Assembly (NCBI RefSeq): GCF_001668675.1
Contig: NZ_LZKQ01000032.1
Span: 1-58,557, forward strand
Length of the DNA: 58,557 bases
Source: Mycobacterium asiaticum
GTDB lineage: Bacteria > Actinomycetota > Actinomycetes > Mycobacteriales > Mycobacteriaceae
Reading direction: 5' to 3'
Shown in pieces: positions 17,087 to 25,390 of the stretch (its first letter is position 1; every line of letters begins with the position of its first letter). The position numbers and the translations under genes are program-made. The notes below the pieces were generated by a model. It was not told where the DNA came from. It saw only the letters and a program-made list of their open reading frames with translations, and did not search any database.

Positions 17087-17806
17087 CTAGGCCGGTTCTG
17101 GCTGGTCGGGGTCGTCGGTACCCGAGGCCGCCGATGGTGGAGCCCATTCGCCGAAGTCGTCGGTGGGCACGATCGGAGCCGGGGGTGGGCCCAACAATAG
17201 CGGCGACTCGGTGACCGGTGGCAACGGTGTGGACGCCAAAATCTGTACCCGAGAAGCGTTGTCGATATCGATCACCGCCGCCAACTCCGCTTCTGCCAGG
17301 CCATACCCGTCCTTGGTCGGCCACCACAACGCGGCGATGTCCGGCTTGCCCATCGGGGTGGATGTCGGCGCCGGGAACAACCGCGTCTGCGCACCCTCGT
17401 CGAGGGTCATCTGCTCCCCAGGAGCCGCCGCCGTCGCCGCCATGGGATGCTGACCGCCGCCGGGGGTGATGACCATGCGGACCCGCTCGCCGTGCAGCAC
17501 CCGCGACGGCCAGCGCCGCAGCCGGAAATCCATCCCGCGTGAATCGGACAGCTGAACCGAGAGCCCACTGCCGCACGAGCTCAGCAGCGTGTCGCCCGGC
17601 ATCGGGCCGCGCAACTCGCGCTCCCGCAACACCAACAATCGCACGTTCGCGCAGAACGCCAACCCGTGGACATCCCGCGGATCCTCGAACCACGGCTTGT
17701 ACATCGCGGCGACCTTCGGGATCACCCTCTCCAAGTCGTAGCGCAACGTCGCGCAGGACGGCCGATGATCGGCAACGATCCGATCCAGCCACCTTTGTAG
17801 GTTCAT
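17087..17806 (-). CDS. Unrecognised 239-aa protein paired with the XRE-ImmA gene
   Basis: Starts at ATG 17806 (MNLQRWLDRIVADHRPSCAT), the first gene from the right end of the element. The N-terminal half is compact and hydrophobic/charged (VAAMYKPWFEDPRDVHGLAF). The C-terminal half contains IAALWWPTKDGYGLAEAELA and a Pro/Ser-rich acidic tail. No TM, signal or catalytic motif is evident. The position upstream of, and close to, an ImmA/IrrE gene makes it a candidate partner: substrate repressor, toxin or antitoxin. Function unknown. Confidence 0.72.
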   Translation of the reverse strand: MNLQRWLDRIVADHRPSCATLRYDLERVIPKVAAMYKPWFEDPRDVHGLAFCANVRLLVLRERELRGPMPGDTLLSSCGSGLSVQLSDSRGMDFRLRRWPSRVLHGERVRMVITPGGGQHPMAATAAAPGEQMTLDEGAQTRLFPAPTSTPMGKPDIAALWWPTKDGYGLAEAELAAVIDIDNASRVQILASTPLPPVTESPLLLGPPPAPIVPTDDFGEWAPPSAASGTDDPDQPEPA

Positions 17807-17896
17807 GAGGCGAATTTCGCACACTAAAGCAGTCTGCGCAAGTAACACGCCCAACTGTTACTCCGCCCATTAATGTGCAACTTCCCACCACCATAG

Positions 17897-17908
17897 GATA
17901 CATGTATC
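17897..17908. promoter_or_regulatory. 12-bp perfect palindrome near the right end of the element
   Basis: GATACATGTATC reads the same on both strands. It lies about 90 bp upstream of the 239-aa gene in an AT-rich stretch (17807-17963) that must contain the promoter for that gene and the XRE-ImmA gene. It is a candidate operator, possibly for the XRE domain. Confidence 0.4.
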
Positions 17909-17963
17909 TCACGATAAATAATCAGATCAACGCGCATATATTGCTAGCCATAGACCAGGTAAT

Positions 17964-17973
17964 TACAGATAAG
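17964..17973. repeat. Right terminal inverted repeat of the element
   Basis: TACAGATAAG, the reverse complement of CTTATCTGTA at 4463-4472. Native tadA sequence resumes immediately after it. Confidence 0.75.
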
Positions 17974-18158
17974 GCGTGCAGGTGCTGTTGCATGTCACGC
18001 GCAACCGGGCCGGCCGCCGTCGGCTGGAGGAGATCGCGGTGTTGCGCCAGGGCGACAGTGGACGTGTCCGCGCGGTCACCGCATGGCATGCCGACAGCGG
18101 GATGACCGCCGAGGCGGTCGAATTGCGCGCAATGCTGCAAAGCCGGGTGCCGGCATGA
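17974..18158 (+). pseudogene. tadA: tadA 3' remnant (C-terminal end)
   Basis: Encodes VQVLLHVTRNRAGRRRLEEI and on to AMLQSRVPA, the C-terminal segment of the Rv3659c-type ATPase that continues the frame broken at 4462. The stop overlaps the tadB start (ATGA). The GTG at 17976 could start a 60-aa peptide, but there is no ribosome-binding site and the piece has no domain of its own. Confidence 0.9.
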
Positions 18159-18952
18159 CCGGGCTGCAACTGGCCGCTCTGCTGCTGTCGTTGGCGTTGT
18201 TGGTGATGCCGCCATCACCGCGTTCCCGACTGGTGCCCACCCGGCAAGCGCACCGGGTAATTGTCGACAGCCCGTGGGTGGTCGGCGGGGTGTGCTTGTG
18301 CGGGTTGGTGGTTGCGATTTTGCTGTTGCCGCTGACCACCGTTTTGGCGCTCGCGTTCGGTGCAGCGACCATGGGCTTACGCGGGTGGCGGCGGCGGCGC
18401 CACCGGCGCGGGACAGCGGAAGGGCTTGCGCTGCAAGCCGGTTTGGCAGTGTTGGTCGGTGAGCTGCGGGTCGGTGCCCATCCCGTTCACGCCTTCGACG
18501 TTGCCGCTGACGAAACTGATGGGTCGGTGTCGGGCTCGCTGCGCACCGTCGCGGCGCGGGCACGCATGGGCGCCGACGTGGCGGCCGGGTTGCGTAGTGC
18601 GGGGGACTCGTCGGCGCTGCCCCGGCATTGGGAGCGTCTGGCGATCTGCTGGCAGCTGGCGAGTGAGCACGGGCTGGCCATCGCGACCCTGATGCGGGCG
18701 GCGCAGCGGGACATCACTGCGCGGCAACAATTCTCGGCGAAAGTGGCGTCGAGTCTGGCGGGAGCCCGCGCCACCGCGGCAATCTTGGCGGGACTGCCGG
18801 TGCTCGGTGTACTACTGGGAGAGCTGCTCGGTGCCCGGCCGCTGCGCTTCTTGCTCGGCACCGGCGGTTGGTTCCTGGTGATCGGTCTGGCGCTGACGTG
18901 TACCGGGGTGTTGTGGTCGGACCGCATCACCGATCGGGTGGTCTCGACATGA
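18155..18952 (+). CDS. TadB-like pilus-assembly membrane protein (Rv3658c)
   Basis: 265-aa T2SSF-type inner-membrane protein, the platform on which the Tad ATPase acts. N-terminal TMs are at about 4-20 and 45-68. A cytoplasmic GspF-like region has GELRVGAHPVHAF, and two C-terminal TMs include ATAAILAGLPVLGVLLGEL and LGTGGWFLVIGLALTCTGV. ATG 18155 overlaps the tadA stop and its own stop overlaps tadC. Intact, but now separated from the operon promoter by the element, so expression is doubtful. Confidence 0.85.
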   Translation: MTGLQLAALLLSLALLVMPPSPRSRLVPTRQAHRVIVDSPWVVGGVCLCGLVVAILLLPLTTVLALAFGAATMGLRGWRRRRHRRGTAEGLALQAGLAVLVGELRVGAHPVHAFDVAADETDGSVSGSLRTVAARARMGADVAAGLRSAGDSSALPRHWERLAICWQLASEHGLAIATLMRAAQRDITARQQFSAKVASSLAGARATAAILAGLPVLGVLLGELLGARPLRFLLGTGGWFLVIGLALTCTGVLWSDRITDRVVST

Positions 18953-19524
18953 GCGTCGCCGCGGTGCTGTTGGCGGCGGCGCTGTTGATCGGGGCGGGCC
19001 CGTCGATGGTGCGGGCCCGCGCTGGTGCGGTGCGCCGAATCCCGGGCGGACGGCGGCGCGCGGCCGGGCCCGATCCGTTGGGGGTGGCGTCCGGGTTGGA
19101 CGTGCTCGCCGTGTGCTTGGCGGCGGGCATGGCGGTCTCGGCGGCCGCGGCCGCGGCGGCCCGCGCCGCACCGCCACGGCTGGCGTCAGTGCTGCGTCGG
19201 GCTGCCGACCTGTTGGCGTTGGGTGCTGATCCGGCGGTCGCGTGGTCAGCGCCACCGGACAAGATCGACGGTCAGACGGAGGGGTTGCTGCGGCTGGCCC
19301 GGCGATCGGCCTCGTCGGGCGCCGCGCTCGCCGAGGGTGTGGCAGAGCTGGCGGCCCAGTCGCGCCACGACGCCGCGCAGGCCGCCGCCGCTGCCGCCGA
19401 ACGTGCCGGGGTGCTGATCGCCGGTCCGCTCGGGCTCTGCTTTCTGCCGGCGTTCGTATGTCTGGGCATCGTTCCGGTGATCGCCGGGTTGGCCGGTGAC
19501 GTTCTGCAGTCGGGTCTATGGTGA
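18949..19524 (+). CDS. TadC-like pilus-assembly membrane protein (Rv3657c)
   Basis: 191-aa membrane protein, second T2SSF-type platform subunit. It has an N-terminal TM (AAVLLAAALLIGAG), an Ala-rich region with DPLGVASGLDVLAVCLAAGM, and a C-terminal hydrophobic hairpin GPLGLCFLPAFVCLGIVPVI. Short compared with canonical TadC, as in other mycobacteria. ATG 18949 overlaps the tadB stop by 4 nt, showing translational coupling. Confidence 0.82.
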   Translation: MSVAAVLLAAALLIGAGPSMVRARAGAVRRIPGGRRRAAGPDPLGVASGLDVLAVCLAAGMAVSAAAAAAARAAPPRLASVLRRAADLLALGADPAVAWSAPPDKIDGQTEGLLRLARRSASSGAALAEGVAELAAQSRHDAAQAAAAAAERAGVLIAGPLGLCFLPAFVCLGIVPVIAGLAGDVLQSGLW

Positions 19525-19539
19525 GGAAGGAATTCGTTG

Positions 19540-19740
19540 ATGTACAACATCTTTCGTCGATTCGGGGCGCGTCTGCTGGTGCTGGCGAGCGACGAGTCAG
19601 GCATGAGTACGGTCGAATACGCTATCGGCACCATCGCCGCCGCAGCTTTCGGCGCGATCCTCTACACGGTGGTGACCGGCGACTCAGTCGTTTCGGCGCT
19701 GAACCACATCATCGGTCGAGCCCTCAGCACCAAGGTCTGA
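19540..19740 (+). CDS. flp: Flp-type pilin (Rv3656c)
   Basis: 66-aa prepilin. The short positive leader MYNIFRRFGARLLVLASDES ends at a Gly, with GMSTVEYAIGTIAAAAFG following: the prepilin peptidase site (G/M-x4-E) and the hydrophobic pilin helix. It is the major subunit of the Tad/Flp pilus. ATG 19540 is behind GGAAGGAA; TTG 19537 is adjacent. Without a full TadA the pilin could be made but not assembled. Confidence 0.88.
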   Translation: MYNIFRRFGARLLVLASDESGMSTVEYAIGTIAAAAFGAILYTVVTGDSVVSALNHIIGRALSTKV

Positions 19741-19763
19741 GCTCGGGTGCGGGCGCCAGCACG

Positions 19764-20063
19764 GTGGAGGCCGCACTGGCGATCGCCGCACTCGTGGTGG
19801 TGCTGGTGCTGTGCCTCGCCGGGATCACGGCCGTGTCGATGCAGGTGCGCTGCGTGGATGCGGCGCGGGAGGCGGCCCGGCTTGCGGCGCGCGGCGATGG
19901 TGGGGACGCGGTCGAGGTGGCTCGCCGCATCGCGCCGGCCGGCGCGCAGGTGCAGGTGCACCGCGAGGGCGACTTCCTGGTCGCCACCGTGGTGGCGCAC
20001 TCGAACCTGTTGCCCGCCTTGCGAATCGGTGCCCGAGCGGTTTCGGCGGCCGAGCCAGGATGA
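19764..20063 (+). CDS. TadE-like pseudopilin (Rv3655c), start uncertain
   Basis: Single-TM TadE-like protein: GASTVEAALAIAALVVVLVL precedes a soluble part ending ALRIGARAVSAAEPG. The Glu in STVEAALA matches the pseudopilin processing motif. GTG 19764 is the only nearby in-frame start, but it would drop the GAST residues that normally precede the cleavage site. The true start may be a rarer codon around 19740, just after the flp stop. It is translated in the same direction as its neighbours. Confidence 0.7.
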   Translation: MEAALAIAALVVVLVLCLAGITAVSMQVRCVDAAREAARLAARGDGGDAVEVARRIAPAGAQVQVHREGDFLVATVVAHSNLLPALRIGARAVSAAEPG

Positions 20064-20385
20064 GGACGGCTCGGTGGCGGTGCTTGCTGCAGCGATGATC
20101 GCGGTGCTGTTGTCCGTCACCGGGGCGGGCGCCTGGGTGGGTGCTGTGGTGGTGGCGCGCCATCGCGCGCAGTCGGCGGCCGATTTGGCGGCCTTGGCGG
20201 CGGCCGCGCAGCTGCCGCGGGGTGCCGAGTCTGCGTGTGCACGCGCGCGGGCGGTGGCAACGCGGGTCGGCGGTGTCGAGTGCTGGGTCGATGGCCTCGA
20301 TGTCGTTGTCACCGTGCAGGTGCCGGTCCCCGTCGCCGGCGCTGCCCGGGCATCCGCGCGGGCGGGCCCCACGGACACGCGATGA
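20029..20385 (+). CDS. TadE/TadG-like secreted or membrane-anchored protein (Rv3654c)
   Basis: 118 aa from GTG 20029 (VPERFRRPSQDEDGSVAVLA). DEDGSVAVLAAAMIAVLLSV is a TadE/G-type N-terminal anchor, followed by an Ala-rich secreted part with two Cys (ESACARARA, GVECWVDG). It overlaps the upstream gene by 35 nt; GTG 20074 is a shorter alternative. M. tuberculosis Rv3654c has been reported as an effector inhibiting macrophage apoptosis. Last gene of the Tad locus. Confidence 0.72.
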   Translation: MPERFRRPSQDEDGSVAVLAAAMIAVLLSVTGAGAWVGAVVVARHRAQSAADLAALAAAAQLPRGAESACARARAVATRVGGVECWVDGLDVVVTVQVPVPVAGAARASARAGPTDTR

Positions 20386-20394
20386 CGGCGGGTC

Positions 20395-21435
20395 TTAGCC
20401 CTCTTCTCCCGAAGAAGCCGTCGAGAAATCGGTGGCGGCGAGCTCCTCGTCGGTGGGCAGCCGCAGCGAGAGGAGGCCGGCGAAGGTTTCCGGCTCGAGT
20501 TCCACCCGGTTGACGGTGACGTGCACCGGCACCCAGTCGGTGTCTCGCCCGGGGAGGCGCAACACCCGGCTGGTCGCACCGTTGGCGAATTCCTTCGTCA
20601 TCGAAAGCATGACCTGCTCGTCGTCGGGATGGACCCGTGGCTTGTCGGCTTCGCTGCTGCGCCAGTCATAGAAGGTGCAGGGCTCGTCGAGCCATTTCAG
20701 CAGCGTCCAGTTCTTGAGGTCGACGAGTGCTCGATGGACACCGGCCTGCGCCAGTCCCCGCAGGATGCGTTGCGCCAGGTCGTCGGCAGCGACGGCGGGG
20801 CCCTTGCGTTCGGTGCGCCAATTCATGGCCCGCGCTATCAGGTGGTCACGGCCGTCGGGACCCGGCTCTAATGCACTGCGGGCGGTGAAACCGATCCGGA
20901 CCGGATTTCCCTCCCAGTCGGTGAGATCCCAGGTGCTGCACAGGGTCATCCCGGGTTCGGCCCGCACCGCCATGGCCAGCACCTTGGTCTCGTTCGGATT
21001 GAGCTCCCGCGACGGCAGATCCTCGGCGAAGGCCCTGCCGAAGGTGACCTCGACTTCGGGATTCTTGCCGCTGTTGGCCAGCGACTCGGGGGTGTCGGTG
21101 GCCACCCCGCGCGTCAGGTCCCACTTCAACGGACCGGGGATGGGCCGCTCGGGTGGTTCCTCGTCGATCGGGCCGGTCCACACGTGTACCCCGTGGATAC
21201 GCCCGTCGGACATCATCACCGGTTCGGTGCGGATGACGCGGTCGCTCTTCGGGGTGATGCTGGACAGCGACTGCCCCGTCTGCACCGACTCCGCGATCGC
21301 CGTCTTGACTGCCGCCAGGTACGGGCTGCGACGCAAGAACGTAGTGATCGGGACAAGGTTCTTCAGTTGCCGCCCCTGCGCGACGACGGCGGGCTCGTCC
21401 CCCAGCGTCTCCACGAGCAACCAGTCGTGGGCCAT
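20395..21435 (-). CDS. Rv3651-like protein (PAS/GAF-type sensor fold)
   Basis: 346 aa starting MAHDWLLVETLGDEPAVVAQ. ATG 21435 fits homologue length better than the upstream extension to 21615. It is a cytoplasmic protein of a family found mainly in mycobacteria; the M. tuberculosis member is described as having PAS- and GAF-like domains. No catalytic motif is seen. It is convergent with the Tad operon (stops 9 nt apart). Role unknown, possibly ligand sensing. Confidence 0.75.
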   Translation of the reverse strand: MAHDWLLVETLGDEPAVVAQGRQLKNLVPITTFLRRSPYLAAVKTAIAESVQTGQSLSSITPKSDRVIRTEPVMMSDGRIHGVHVWTGPIDEEPPERPIPGPLKWDLTRGVATDTPESLANSGKNPEVEVTFGRAFAEDLPSRELNPNETKVLAMAVRAEPGMTLCSTWDLTDWEGNPVRIGFTARSALEPGPDGRDHLIARAMNWRTERKGPAVAADDLAQRILRGLAQAGVHRALVDLKNWTLLKWLDEPCTFYDWRSSEADKPRVHPDDEQVMLSMTKEFANGATSRVLRLPGRDTDWVPVHVTVNRVELEPETFAGLLSLRLPTDEELAATDFSTASSGEEG

Positions 21436-22004
21436 GCTGGGGAGCTTACTGATCGTCCGTCCGGACATTGCCGCGGGACTCGCCGTGGCAAATTCGGCAT
21501 CGTCGAACGGGCGGTCGACCTGGCGCCATTGCGACCGGGGCCCGATGATCCGCCGGGTATCGCCAGTGTTGACAGTGGCGTCAAATCCATTGTGTCCGAT
21601 AGTTTGCCGACGCACAGCAAGCCTGACAATGACCCTCAGTCGAGTGTGACAGTAGGGATTTCTCGGCAGTGCAACATTTCTCGTATTGCATCGACGGTTT
21701 TGTCATACTGTCAGCCGGATTAGAGGCCAAATTCCGCCGTGAAGTCGGCCACGTTTTTGTTGCATTCGAGACTGAATCCCAGGTAAATTTCCTGCTGCAC
21801 TCGCGTTTTGAGGGAGTGCTGGATCGTATTGTCCGGCGCGCAGCAGTCCGTGGAGGTCGACCGTCGAGGGGTCGGTCGCCGTCCACCGGCTTCCATAACG
21901 CATCTGGCTGCGGTCCCGTTCGGCCGGATCCGTCATGTCGCGAAACCCTCTGCTGTGCAACTCATTTGCCACAACGTTTGTGAATTGAGCTGCGCTACAA
22001 CAAG
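21436..22004. other. Gene-free stretch between the PE gene and the Rv3651 homologue
   Basis: 569 bases of lower GC than the neighbours. Short ORFs on both strands look random in composition (many Cys, Ser, Arg), and none has a good ribosome-binding site or a recognisable domain. It probably holds the Rv3651 promoter. Confidence 0.5.
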
Positions 22005-22901
22005 TTACGACGGACTGGCGATTTGCGCCGAGGCTTGGGCTGTCGGTCGCGCCGTACGCAGTGTTGCCCCGCCGGCGCCGTTGCGGCGCAGCGCGTTGGA
22101 AAGCCAGCGGTCCGGCCACGATCTCGTGATACGGAAGGCGCACCGGGCCGCCGCCGCTGGATTACGACCATCCTTCGGTTCGGCTGCCGCGCTACCCGGG
22201 CTCTCGGCATCGCCCGGAAGCAGCAGACGGCTCAGCAGTCCGCCGGATTCGACGCCGTGCCGGTCCGCGCCGTCGGTGGGCGATCCGCCCGATCCCCAGA
22301 CAGCGAACAGGCCACCTCCCTGGTGGCCCGCGTCGCGCCAGAAGGAGCCCGCTCCCACCCCGCCAATCGCGCTCACCCCGCCGGATCCCGCAGCACCCAC
22401 AGAGGCGTTGCCGCCAGGTGCGGCCATTCCGGCGGCGCCCGTGGTGCCGGCATCCGCGGATGCGGCCGACCCACCGGTGCCCTCGCTCGGCGCGACCCAC
22501 CCGCCGTGCTCGCTTTCGGCCGCGCTCTCGGTGCCGAAGACCGGCCGCCTGTCTGCCGGATGGGCCGGCGCGTCGACGGGCTGGATCAGGTGTGGCAATG
22601 GGCTCTGCATCGCCGCGGCATTGGCCGCTTCTCCCAACGCATAGGTGCCGGCGCTCGAGCTCAGCGCGCGGACGAACTGATCATGAAAGGCCGCTACCTG
22701 CGTGCCGAGGGCTTGGTAACCGCGGGCGTACTTGGAGTACAGCGCGGCGACGGCTGCCGAGACCTGATCCTGCGCGGGGGCCGGGATGGCCGTGGTGGGG
22801 AGGGCGGCAGCCGCGTTGGCGGTCTGGATCACGGAATTGATCCCCGCCAGCTCAACGGCGGCCATGCCCATCGCGTCGGGCACCGCATTGAAAAACGACA
22901 T
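22005..22901 (-). CDS. PE-family protein with Gly/Ala-rich C-terminal region
   Basis: 298 aa. The PE domain (about 1-95) starts MSFFNAVPDAMGMAAVELAG and includes AVAALYSKYARGYQALG and the YxxxE-like AGTYALGEAANAA end. PE proteins are exported by ESX type VII systems, usually with a PPE partner; none is adjacent. The C-terminal part is Gly/Ala-rich but lacks GGAGG repeats, then becomes Arg-rich (AAARCAFRITRSWPDRWLS), unlike normal PE tails, so a frameshift near the 3' end is possible. It lies where M. tuberculosis has PE33/PE_PGRS60-61. ATG 22901 chosen. Confidence 0.8.
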   Translation of the reverse strand: MSFFNAVPDAMGMAAVELAGINSVIQTANAAAALPTTAIPAPAQDQVSAAVAALYSKYARGYQALGTQVAAFHDQFVRALSSSAGTYALGEAANAAAMQSPLPHLIQPVDAPAHPADRRPVFGTESAAESEHGGWVAPSEGTGGSAASADAGTTGAAGMAAPGGNASVGAAGSGGVSAIGGVGAGSFWRDAGHQGGGLFAVWGSGGSPTDGADRHGVESGGLLSRLLLPGDAESPGSAAAEPKDGRNPAAAARCAFRITRSWPDRWLSNALRRNGAGGATLRTARPTAQASAQIASPS

Positions 22902-23047
22902 CAAACACCTTTCGGCGTCTTCACCAGACTCGGCCAGTGTCTGATCACGTTGCAGCTATTCAACACGTGCACCGTATCGCCGCGTGTGGGCGAATGGAAT
23001 AACAATTTCCCATCAGTTTGCGCAAGCGGCGGACAACCCTGGCGAAC

Positions 23048-25390
23048 CTACGCTTCGTGTCGTCGATCAGTCGTCAGCCCCAGCTCCGGGTCGCCCAACT
23101 CCGCAAGCACCAGTCGCAGCACGGCGACCGCGCCCGCCTTGTCCAGCGGATCGTTGGCATTGCCGCACTTGGGCGACTGCACGCACGACGGGCACCCGCT
23201 GCGGCATTCACACGCCTCGATGGCTGCCGCAGTGGCGCTCAGCCAGGTGGTTGCCTTGCGGAAGCCGCGTTCGGCGAACCCGGCGCCACCCGGATGGCCG
23301 TCGTATACGAAGACCGTCGGCAGCCCGTCAGGGCCGATAGCGGTCGACAGGCCGCCGATGTCGCCACGGTCGCAACTGGCCACCAGCGGCAGCAGCCCGA
23401 TGGCCGCATGCTCGGCGGCATGCAACGAACCCGGAACCCGCAACGCCTCGATGCCACTGCGCTCCAACGGTTCCGGCTCGATCGTGTACATGACCGCAAA
23501 GGTCGGCAAGGTGGCCCGCGGCATGTCCAGCTCGATGAAGTCGATCACTTCGCCGTTGGCCCGGCGGCGCAGGTACCCGACCACCTGATGGGTCACCGTC
23601 ACCGGTACCAGTCCCAGCGTCACGGGCCCGAAGACTGACCGCTCACCCTGCCCGGTGACCGAGATGTCGGTGATCTCGCGGGCGAAGGTCGCATAGCCGG
23701 GGTCCTCGCTGTGGACGAACGCGACACCCTCCTCGAGGTCCAGTGAGTCGACGACGTAGCTTTCGCCCTGGTGGAGATAGACCGCCCCGGGGTGGATCGA
23801 CGCCGGTGCCTGGCCGACCCCCGTGCTGCCCAGCAGCCGCCCGGTATCGGCCTCCACGATGACGATCTGGCCCCCGATGGATCCCCGGATATCCACCGCG
23901 CCATGAGGCTCCACGCCGGGTACCGGGAAGTATCGGCCGCCCCGGCGTTTCAGCAGCCCGTCGTCGACCAATCCCTCCGCCACGTCCACCGCATTCAGCG
24001 CTCGGACCTCGCTGTCGTCGAGCGGGAGTTCCGTTGCCGCGCAGAGCAACTGCGGGCCCAGAATGTACGGATTGCTCGGGTCGATGACGACGCGCTCGAC
24101 GGGCTTGCCCAGCAGCGCGGCGGGATGGTGCACGAGATAGGTGTCCAGTGGGTCGTCTCGGGCGATCAACACCACCAATGCGCCCTGCCCGCGCCGCCCG
24201 GACCGTCCGGCTTGCTGCCAGAACGAGGCGACGGTCCCGGGAAACCCGGCCAACACCACGGCGTCCAACCCGGCAATGTCGACACCCAGTTCCAGGGCAT
24301 TGGTCGTGGCCAGGCCGCGTAGCCGGCCGTCGGCCAGCGCTTTTTCCAGCTCGGTGCGGTCCTCGGCGAGATAGCCGGCCCGGTAGGACGCCACCGTGCC
24401 GGTCAGGTGCGGTGCGGTGTCGGCCAATCGGGCCTGGGCGCCCAGTGCGGTCAATTCGGCGGCGCGGCGTGACCGCACGAAGGTCAACGTCTGCGCGCCT
24501 TCGACGATCAGGTCGGCCATCACCCTTGCGGCCTCGGCACCCACCGACCGCCGCACCGGGGCGCCGTTCTCGCCGGTCAGCTCGGTCAGCAGCGCCGGTT
24601 CCCATAAGGCCACCGTGCGGGCGCCCTGCGGCGACCCGTCCTCGACGACCTCCACGACCGGCTGCCCGATCAGCTCGGTGGCCGTCGCGCCGGGCGAGTC
24701 CGTCGTCGCGCTGGCGAAAACCACCGTCGGATACGACGAGTACCGCGCGCACAGCCGCAGCAGCCGGCGCAGCACCATCGCGACATTGGAACCGAACACG
24801 CCGCGGTAGTAGTGGCATTCGTCGACCACCACGAACCGCAGCCCGCGCAGCAGCACCGCCCAGCGCGCGTGATTGCGCAGGATCGACAGGTGAATCATGT
24901 CGGGGTTGGAGAAGATCCATCGGGACCGCTCGCGGGCAAAACGCCGCACCTCGGTGGGACTGTCGCCGTCGTAGGCCGTCGGCGCCACGTCGTCGAGCGG
25001 TACGGCGGTCACCAGGGCGTGCGCCGCGCGCAGCTGGTCGTGGCCCAACGCCTTCGTCGGCGACAGATACAACACCCGGGCCCGCGGGTCGGTCGCCAGC
25101 GCGTTGAGCACCGGCAGCTGATAGGCCAGTGACTTGCCCGACGCGGTGCCAGTGCTGATGACGACATGACGCCCGGCGTGCGCCAACTCCGCGGCCTCGG
25201 ACTGATGCGACCAGGGCGCGGTAATGCCGCGGGCGGCGAAGGCGCCGATTACCTGCGGTGCGGCCCACTGCGGCCAGCCGTGCGGCCGCCCGGTGCGGGG
25301 CGGCAGCTCGGTGACATGTCGCAGCGGATGCTCGTCGGTGGCGGTACCGGCCAGCGCCGCGGCAAGCAGTTCACTGCCGAAACTCGGCAT
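23048..25390 (-). CDS. MrfA/Lhr-like DEAD/DEAH helicase with C-terminal DUF1998 cysteine cluster (Rv3649)
   Basis: 780-aa superfamily 2 helicase. Motif I is STGTASGKSLAYQLP, motif II DECHYY (in FVVVDECHYYRGVFG), motif III SATT, motif VI QQAGRSGRRG. The C-terminal DUF1998-type zinc site is CECRSGCPSCVQSPKC. The B. subtilis relative MrfA acts in UvrABC-independent repair of mitomycin C damage, so a DNA-repair role is likely. ATG 25390 (MPSFGSELLAAAL) matches family length; the ORF upstream to 25726 is probably non-coding. It is divergent from cspA. Confidence 0.9.
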   Translation of the reverse strand: MPSFGSELLAAALAGTATDEHPLRHVTELPPRTGRPHGWPQWAAPQVIGAFAARGITAPWSHQSEAAELAHAGRHVVISTGTASGKSLAYQLPVLNALATDPRARVLYLSPTKALGHDQLRAAHALVTAVPLDDVAPTAYDGDSPTEVRRFARERSRWIFSNPDMIHLSILRNHARWAVLLRGLRFVVVDECHYYRGVFGSNVAMVLRRLLRLCARYSSYPTVVFASATTDSPGATATELIGQPVVEVVEDGSPQGARTVALWEPALLTELTGENGAPVRRSVGAEAARVMADLIVEGAQTLTFVRSRRAAELTALGAQARLADTAPHLTGTVASYRAGYLAEDRTELEKALADGRLRGLATTNALELGVDIAGLDAVVLAGFPGTVASFWQQAGRSGRRGQGALVVLIARDDPLDTYLVHHPAALLGKPVERVVIDPSNPYILGPQLLCAATELPLDDSEVRALNAVDVAEGLVDDGLLKRRGGRYFPVPGVEPHGAVDIRGSIGGQIVIVEADTGRLLGSTGVGQAPASIHPGAVYLHQGESYVVDSLDLEEGVAFVHSEDPGYATFAREITDISVTGQGERSVFGPVTLGLVPVTVTHQVVGYLRRRANGEVIDFIELDMPRATLPTFAVMYTIEPEPLERSGIEALRVPGSLHAAEHAAIGLLPLVASCDRGDIGGLSTAIGPDGLPTVFVYDGHPGGAGFAERGFRKATTWLSATAAAIEACECRSGCPSCVQSPKCGNANDPLDKAGAVAVLRLVLAELGDPELGLTTDRRHEA

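Larger units (their letters stand above)
4463..17973. mobile_element. 13.5-kb Tn554-type transposon inserted in tadA
   Basis: The ends carry a 10-bp inverted match, CTTATCTGTA (4463-4472) and TACAGATAAG (17964-17973). Joining 4462 to about 17977 restores an open tadA frame (...LAAAV-QVLLH...), so this is an insertion into a once-intact gene. The transposition genes are tnpA-tnpB-tnpC at 15762-11944. Two tyrosine recombinases plus a small helical protein in overlapping order is the Tn554 signature. Tn554 makes no target duplication, and none is evident here. Cargo: an MmpL/RND transporter, three TetR genes, a 102-aa ORF, an XRE-ImmA peptidase with companion, and a nested IS256-family element. 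Confidence 0.88.

Noticed and set aside
21703..22143. 146-aa minus-strand ORF beyond the PE gene
   Set aside because: No ribosome-binding site or domain; overlaps the PE frame.
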